Part shown: one piece after another, positions 58,004 through 64,000 of the stretch | Numbering within the stretch: position 1 is the stretch's first letter | Layout: each line of letters opens with the position of its first letter | NCBI GenBank assembly: GCA_018296165.2 | Contig: JACKQL020000011.1 | Span: 744,001-808,000, forward strand | DNA: 64,000 nt | Source of the DNA: Termitomyces sp. T153 | Lineage: Eukaryota; Basidiomycota; Agaricomycetes; Agaricales; Lyophyllaceae | Reading direction: 5' to 3' | Made by a program: the position numbers and the translations under genes | The notes under the pieces: model-generated | Database searches by the model: none | What the model saw: the letters and a program-made list of their open reading frames with translations, nothing else | Told to the model about the DNA's origin: nothing

Positions 58004-58928
58004 ATGTCTCTTTCTCCTTCGAGCCAAAAGCAGGGCAGCTTTTTCTTTGGGTCACTAGATTTGCCCAACCCTTTAACCGCTCGAAAAGTGCACATTCGGC
58101 GTCTCTATGATATTCTACAGCTCTGCATCCATCGTGACGATCTCGAACGAGCTACGCGAGCTTGGAGTATCTTGGTCCGCTGTAAAGAAGTGCCTTGGAT
58201 GACAATGTGGACCACTGGCCTACTTCTCATTGACACAGGCTCTGGCGAAGAGCATCGTACCTCTGACCGTCTTGAATACTTGCGTGCAATGATGCTTTGG
58301 CATCAGGAGGAGGTATGAACATTCGTTTCAACTTTTGTGTGTAACATGCTTGATCCATACATAGCGCGAAAAAATTCTGACGGAGTTGGTAGTGCAACTG
58401 ATACAATTAGGCCGTCATAGAGAAGCCTTGGATGAACTTGAACTGTATGCACAAGGCTTCGCATTTTGTGCCCTTTCCCTTTCCCCCTTTCTTACCCTTG
58501 AATCAGATATTTGCCCTCTTTCCCTTACCAAGACAATCCTGTACTCCACATCTATGCTGGACTAATATGTCTATATCTCGCTCAACCTTTGACACGTAAG
58601 ATTCAACATTGAATCTGGCGGTAGAGTTCAACTAATGAGATTTACGAAAGCCGACAGTCCATTTAATGTGATGCTGCTAAGGGATGCTCAGTCTCACTTC
58701 GAGCACGCTCAGGGCGTTGATCCAGATAATAAAGTAGCGCGCGGTTTCCTCGAAAAAGTCACTGAATATCCCATTGTTTTCTCTATTCAGTCTAACTCTT
58801 AACATCAACAGATACCACAACTCTCCGAGAGCTTACAAAACCGTGAAAGCACTGACGTAGAATCAGAGGATGAGGATAAAGATATGGCAATAGACGACAG
58901 CTCCAGACGGAAGCGAGTGCGAAAGTAG
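58004..58928 (+). CDS. RRN11: RNA polymerase I initiation factor Rrn11-like
   Basis: Likely start ATG 58004 (MSLSPSSQKQGSFFFGSLDL); the same frame is open back to an ATG at 57920, which would overlap the promoter of the divergent gene. Four or five exons. The conserved helical repeat reads ARKVHIRRLYDILQLCIHRD, DLERATRAWSILVRCKEVPW and MTMWTTGLLLID, then REKILTELVVQLIQLGRHRE and ALDELELYLPSFPYQDNPVL. The end is acidic then basic (DMAIDDSSRRKRVRK, stop 58926-58928). The TPR-like spacing is that of Rrn11, a core-factor subunit that places RNA polymerase I at the rDNA promoter. It lies within 2 kb of RPA190's start. The 3' end is 36 bp from RIX1's stop. Confidence 0.75.
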
Positions 58929-58964
58929 ACCTGTCTATGATTCCTTTTGATTCCGAACACTCGG

Positions 58965-61598
58965 TTATTCCTCATCAGAATCGGAGTCCATGTTTATCGC
59001 AGGCATCTCCTCGTCGTCCCTTTCATCTTGTGCGGGAGCCACCGCAGGCTGAGGTATTACAGTTTGGGGCAAGCTTTTCGGTTCTAATGGCTTCAGGCGA
59101 GGACGTTCAATTGCAACTGACACTGGGACTATTAGTGACGCAGGCTGGGGCTTGGAACTCGTGTTTGCGACTGTCGAGGACACAGGTTTTGGTGGTGAGA
59201 GCTCAGCGATTCTTACTGGCTGTATGTTGTTGACCGGTTGAGTCTCGGGTGATACAGAATCCCTCATTATAATGTCCTCTTCGACTGGCTTCGACTGATG
59301 GGGGAATGCTCCATGCAGGCCAAGTTCTTCTCGTACATCCGCTTCTTCCTGAGACTCCTCCGCGCGGTATAGCGACAAAGATTCAACATGAGGGAGAGAA
59401 CGGACCAGTGGGGGTACTCGAGGGTGCAGTAGGATTTCGAGGTCACGCAGAGTGTCCTGTTCATACATTAGCTCAGTACGACATATCACAGTATACAAAC
59501 GCACTTCATTGTCTTCTACCATAGTTGCACGCACAACTAGACCAAGGCTTTTACTCAGAACACTTGAGGTTCCAGACCCAAGTTCTGTGTTGATGGACTG
59601 TACCAGCTGCAGCAAATCCATGTGCAATTTGGGTTCGGCGGAAAGAGACGTGGGTGATATCTGAGGAAGGGCGAGAAGCATTGACAGAAGCACTCGAGCG
59701 GAGATTGATTGCATGGCTGATGATAAATTCGGATTGCGCAGAATAAGTCGCATTACTGCAAGGATTCCATAAGTAAAGTACGGGAAGAGGAAGAAGGAAA
59801 AGTAATAATACCTTCGAGAGCAATGAAAAGGACTCGTCCGTCAGTATGTCCAGGACAGATGACTTCCTTCGATAGTTTGAAGACTTCGTCACCCTCATAT
59901 CCCCTCGCTCGCTTCTTGCCCTTTCTGCTCCTCTGAGATGCAGAAGTGTCATCCGAGGCTTGCGACTCTGTTGGAGTAACAAGAACAACAGATAATGACG
60001 GCAGGACTGCTTTTGCTAAGCAGTTTGGTACCAATGGGGAATCTAGTAAGTGACAGTGGGTGAGAAGAGTTTGAATGGCAGTCAAAATAAACAAGCGCTG
60101 CGATCTATTGACCTCAGCATCAATGTCGTCACGAAGATGGCAATTACGAGATTTCGACTCACGATGTTGGTTTCTGTTCCATGTGGTAGGTGAGGTTTGA
60201 GATCAAACGTGTTAGATGGGGTGTTAAATGATGTCCGGCGCTATATGCCTTTAAATTGAAAGGTCTTTATCATCACAATAGAAAACTAGACGAACCAACG
60301 AGCCAGATACGACGTTAGATCACAACCAAATTTCCAGAATTCAGGGACGAGAGATAATTCCATTGTGTGTACAGAGGGGTCCAGGTGTTCTCTTCCCTAA
60401 GTAAGCAACGTGCAACGTAAGGTGGAAGAGGAAGCTAGTCAATCACTGAACAGACCTTATCATCCTTCGTACAGCTTAGGAGGGCGCTAATGAATTTCAT
60501 GAGGGAGCCTAGCGATAGCTGGACCGGACGGTGGGTGGTAGTGCTATGGCAGCATTAGCGTCCATCTGGGCCGGCATAAACTACGATACCTGAGCAAATC
60601 ACACAGAATGACGGTACAGCACCGGAGTCTATCCAGATGAAGAGGGACACCTATGAGAGCTTCATCTATACTCGGCGAAATGGGTACATTGACGGCTACA
60701 GAAGTGTGAGGACATACGATGTCTGATGTAGCATGAAAGACCATACCATCACTAGGGAACGTTGTTCTCAGAGCCAGGAACGCATTCCACCCAAAGACTA
60801 ATGTTTCGTCTAGTGATTTCCTCCATAGGTTTGCGGCTCCAATTTTGCCTCCGGTGAAATGAAGAACAGTGTATAAGCGAGAGGCCGACCTCAGTAAAGA
60901 GTCACTGGTGGGATTGGGAGCACTTCCATTGAGAAAACGCAGGACTAGTGTGGACAGGGCGGTATAAGACGGTCTGTAGAGCGTCGGGTATAATGGGACA
61001 AGACGGGCTAGCGTTGTCAAAATCAAGGCCTACGGGATATTCATCTGAAGCATGAGGATTAAATGGTACTCAGTTACTCACACGTAACTCTTCGTCCCTA
61101 TTTTTTTCAGCGATCGCAATGATAGCGGCTGTGAATTTTGAGATGTTGGGTGTGGCGACTTGTCTTTGATATTCTGGAGTTCCGACGCCAGCACTGAAAA
61201 TGATTCTCAGGAGGCGGATAGACGCTTTAATTGTGGGGGACGGTTCATTTTTCTTCAATGTATGTAAATAAATAAAAAATAAACGCGACAACAAACGTAG
61301 AATGACGGACGGAGAGGAGAGGTAAGGCAATGACCAGCCAGCTCTGAGCACACTCAATCATCGTAGATCTTGATAGTATCGACGTCTTGTGTGCAATACA
61401 CAGGCCGGCCCACCGGGCACCTGCATCTTTTGAATGTAGAAGAGAATTTATTCGGTTTGTCCATTTCGTTAGATGAGACGACGACGATAAGGAATCTTGT
61501 GTGAGAGATGATAGTACGTATGGCAAGTGTAGCACAGATGACGCGTCGGTGGCTAATTGAAATTGAAGAAGAGTCTTGAGAGGGTGCAAAACCTCCAT
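58965..61598 (-). CDS. RIX1: Pre-rRNA-processing protein Rix1 (PELP1 family)
   Basis: ATG at 61598 (MEVLHPLKTLLQFQLATDAS), stop 58965-58967, six or more exons. The N-terminal Rix1 helical-repeat domain shows LHSKDAGARWAGLCIAHKTS, ASIRLLRIIFSAGVGTPEYQ, then ALILTTLARLVPLYPTLYRP and LYTVLHFTGGKIGAANLWRK. Downstream come the family motif KGKKRARGYEGDEVF and MRLILRNPNLSSAMQSISAR. The C-terminus is disordered and acidic (MPAINMDSDSDEE). Rix1 with Ipi1-Ipi3 removes ITS2 and licenses pre-60S particles. It is the third ribosome-synthesis gene in 11 kb. The start is 160 bp from the divergent SEC10 start. Exon joins between 60100 and 60550 were not all resolved. Confidence 0.87.
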
Positions 61599-61758
61599 TT
61601 TGTTCGAATGGATTGTCAAGCCGTCTGAATTTTGGTAACGTTAACGACCTCCGAGAGAAATAAAGATAAATATCGCTCGATCACTGCGTCGCGACTTGCG
61701 CAACCACAGGCAACCCCCACGTAAGTTCCAAGTCTATTTCGGCACTGCCTTTGTGCAT
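61599..61758. promoter_or_regulatory. Bidirectional promoter RIX1/SEC10
   Basis: 160 bp separate two divergent start codons, so both transcripts begin here. No TATA box is evident. Confidence 0.5.
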
Positions 61759-64000
61759 ATGTCGAGAGCGTCGAAATTATCTTCTCTGGACCCAAGCCTT
61801 GAAGAACATCTGCGTCTTTCCACATTCACAGTGTGTCTGGATGGCATGTTCTCCAGATGTCCAATTCACTTGTCTAATAGGGAAAATTCAATGTTACCGA
61901 CTTTGTTGGCTCGATATCTGAGAAGCTCATAACACAATCACGAACGGATAATGGACGTGAGTCATGGCTGCCGTACTCAAGAATGTACAGTCTACATATC
62001 CTGCTTAGCATTTGACCCTAAGCCGTTCATTGAAACCTTTGAAGCCGCAGTCGACCGGTTAATTTCTGTGAGGAAGGAAGTCCAGGCAAAGACTGAGCAG
62101 ATGGAGAAGAGCGTCCGTGTTTCAGAACGTGAATATTCCAAGAAGATGGCAGACCTCAGTCGTGGTTTTGAGGTATTTCGTCGTTTGACAGTACTCATGT
62201 CGTGCTTCTCATGATTCTAGACTGTCGCAGGGTCTTTTTCTAATATGGAATCCCGAATGAACACGGTGAGCAGCACAGCAGTCAGGATCGGTGTGTGTTT
62301 GGCCAAAGAATACGTTGACTGAAGCTCAATTACGCTCAGGCGAACAACTTGAGACGGTTCACCTTGAAAGGCAAAGAGCACAAGCTGCTTATGACATCAT
62401 AGACTTCTACAATCAGTTGAGTAAGGGCGACACAGCACGTTTGGACACTATGAGGAAGGAAGGACGAGCTGGTCGGCGTCAGGTTGCAGTCATATTGCGA
62501 CGGCTAAATACAGTTGCGAGAGAAGTAGATCTACCTAATGCCGACAAAGTACGTCCATTCTGTTACTCCTGCCAATTAATTCCGTCAACGTCTCGATCAG
62601 ACTCGAGAAACTATAGAAAAGTATTGCGAAAAGTTTGAAAAAGAAATGCTCAATCTCTTCGACCGATGCTACAGAAAGGGTGATCCTAAGATGATGAATG
62701 TGGGCGTCATTTATGTTTCATGCCTTCCACACTTACAAAAAATCTCCGGCAGCACTGTGCTCAGACACTTCTTGAATTCAATGGCGGTGCATCATGCGTG
62801 CAAGTTTATGTAAATCAACATGACTTTTTTATCAACAACGTCCGAACGAACAAACCTGTAGACGACCGTGTTCTGTGCGTCTTTTGCATGTCCTTATTTT
62901 TTGTCACTTATCATACCTATAGATGGGATCTTGTGCCAGATCCTAACGCAAGTCCCCCCAGAACTGAACAAGGACTAGCGGAATTATTTGTTGAAATTCG
63001 CTCGACTGTGGAGACAGAAGCTCAGATTGTCAAGGCTGTTTTTCCTAATCCTTCTGTCGTCATGCAGGTATTCCTGCAACGAGTATTTGCGCAATCGGTG
63101 AGCAACACCATGTGGGAAATGATCGATATCTGACTCCGATTTAGATACAGCAACATATGGAGCAGCTCCTCCATCGAGGTTCTTCTATTTCTGACTTGGT
63201 GTATTTGCGGGTTCTACAACTCGTCCATGTCCAAACGTCAGTTCTGGTAGATGATCTCAAAACATACGAGCTTCCTCATGTATCACCTCGAACCCCGTAT
63301 GAGGCGACTGAGTTCCGCAAACTACTAGTAACATCCAACACAACTTCCACAGGGACGTCTGCTGCTCTCAGTACGATGTTAGAGACCGCGATGGAAGAGC
63401 TCTTTGTCCCGTACACAGAGGGTCAGCGATACCTCGAGCGTGAAAGTCGAAGTTTGAGTGCGCTCTACTCGGGTCTTCTAACCCAGTTCACTCGATACCA
63501 TGTACGAAACTTTTCCTGCATTACATAGTGCGATTGATGAACAGCTGGTTGCAGGAAAGAACACAAAAAGGCAAATCATCAATGTTCGATCGTATGAAAA
63601 ATCAACTCAGCGCCGCCGCCGCGACGACCACCATGAGTGGAGGATCAACTACTTCAGCACAAGCTGCTGCTGCATTGATGAGGTTTGGTGGTATAAATGC
63701 CAACCAAGATAAAACCGAAGAGCCTATACGAGAAGAAGATGGCTTATTGAGCGTTGATATCGCAGAAAAGATGCTCAGATGGCATGCTGAGGCCGTTGGC
63801 CGCTGTATTGAGCTCAGCCCTGCAAATGACAAGTACATATTTGATTTTCTTGAGCAATTAATCGCTCATTTCTCAATCGAACAGTGCAAAGAATACATTT
63901 TCTCTTCTTCGAGTTCTTGCCGAAGCGATTGACAATGCATACATGGGTGCAGCCCTTGAAACGTGTGTAATTTGATTCTGTTTCTGCATCCTTCTAACTC
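61759..64000 (+). CDS. SEC10: Exocyst complex subunit Sec10 (partial, 3' end outside window)
   Basis: ATG at 61759: MSRASKLSSLDPSLEEHLRL STFT, then an exon with GKFNVTDFVGSISEKLITQS and, after a GTGAGT intron, PFDPKPFIETFEAAVDRLIS, VRKEVQAKTEQMEKSVRVSE. Later exons give QLETVHLERQRAQAAYDIID, QTLLEFNGGASCVQVYVNQH, DFFINNV, SVVMQVFLQRVFAQSIQQHM, YLRVLQLVHVQTSVLVDDLK and AMEELFVPYTEGQRYLERES. The sequence then runs off the window after LAEAIDNAYMGAALET. Sec10 is one of eight exocyst subunits tethering secretory vesicles at the plasma membrane; its coiled-coil N-terminus and helical-bundle C-terminus are visible. Two very short intron-exon steps at 61831-61956 were needed to reach the true start. 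Confidence 0.93.

Noticed and set aside
61951..62213. ATG at 61951 as the start of SEC10
   Set aside because: It would read through a GTGAGT intron. The ATG at 61759 plus two introns gives the conserved Sec10 N-terminus.

Overview
This is a stretch of fungal nuclear chromosome, most probably from an agaricomycete (mushroom-forming basidiomycete). Genes are packed closely on both strands and broken by many introns of about 45-70 nt with GT...CTAAC/CTGAC...AG signals. The proteins are of ordinary fungal families. Coding regions were joined by eye across introns. Exon joins are good where a conserved motif is restored and uncertain in poorly conserved proteins.

Layout. 0-9.9 kb: a small membrane protein, an intron-containing tRNA-Leu(CAA), an F-box protein, a membrane-anchored spermidine-synthase-like protein, a MATH-BTB-like protein and two poorly understood minus-strand genes. 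10-25 kb: a 2-oxoglutarate/Fe(II) oxygenase, an unknown conserved gene, RCC1 (Ran exchange factor), an F-box-like relic, an aldehyde dehydrogenase, ESCRT-III Vps60, a C2H2 zinc-finger regulator, a mitochondrial serine O-acyltransferase-like enzyme and the nucleolar GTPase Nug1/GNL3. 25-40 kb: a disordered Ser-rich protein, ESCRT-III Did2, cargo receptor Svp26, a synaptojanin, splicing factor SF3a60, the DEAD-box helicase eIF4A3 and the ADP/ATP carrier. 40-45.4 kb: a gene-poor block with a decayed LINE-type retrotransposon. 45.4-50.2 kb: splicing factor SF3b14/p14, a secreted PEBP-like protein, a four-helix membrane protein, Lcl2 and a KEN-box protein. 50.3-64 kb: the RNA polymerase I largest subunit, a Laa2/aftiphilin-like protein, the Pol I initiation factor Rrn11, the pre-rRNA processing factor Rix1 and the exocyst subunit Sec10, which runs off the window end.

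Functional themes. Ribosome biogenesis (RPA190, RRN11, RIX1, NUG1), splicing (SF3A3, eIF4A3, SF3B6) and membrane traffic (Vps60, Did2, Svp26, synaptojanin, Laa2-like, Sec10) recur. Several genes are divergent pairs with start codons 85-185 bp apart, implying shared promoters.

The most unusual signal is in gene structure. Five introns use a GC donor instead of GT, each supported by exact restoration of a conserved motif, including one inside the catalytic NADFDGDEMN loop of RNA polymerase I. That loop is also built from a 14-nt microexon. I found no CRISPR array, toxin system, virus or secondary-metabolite cluster.
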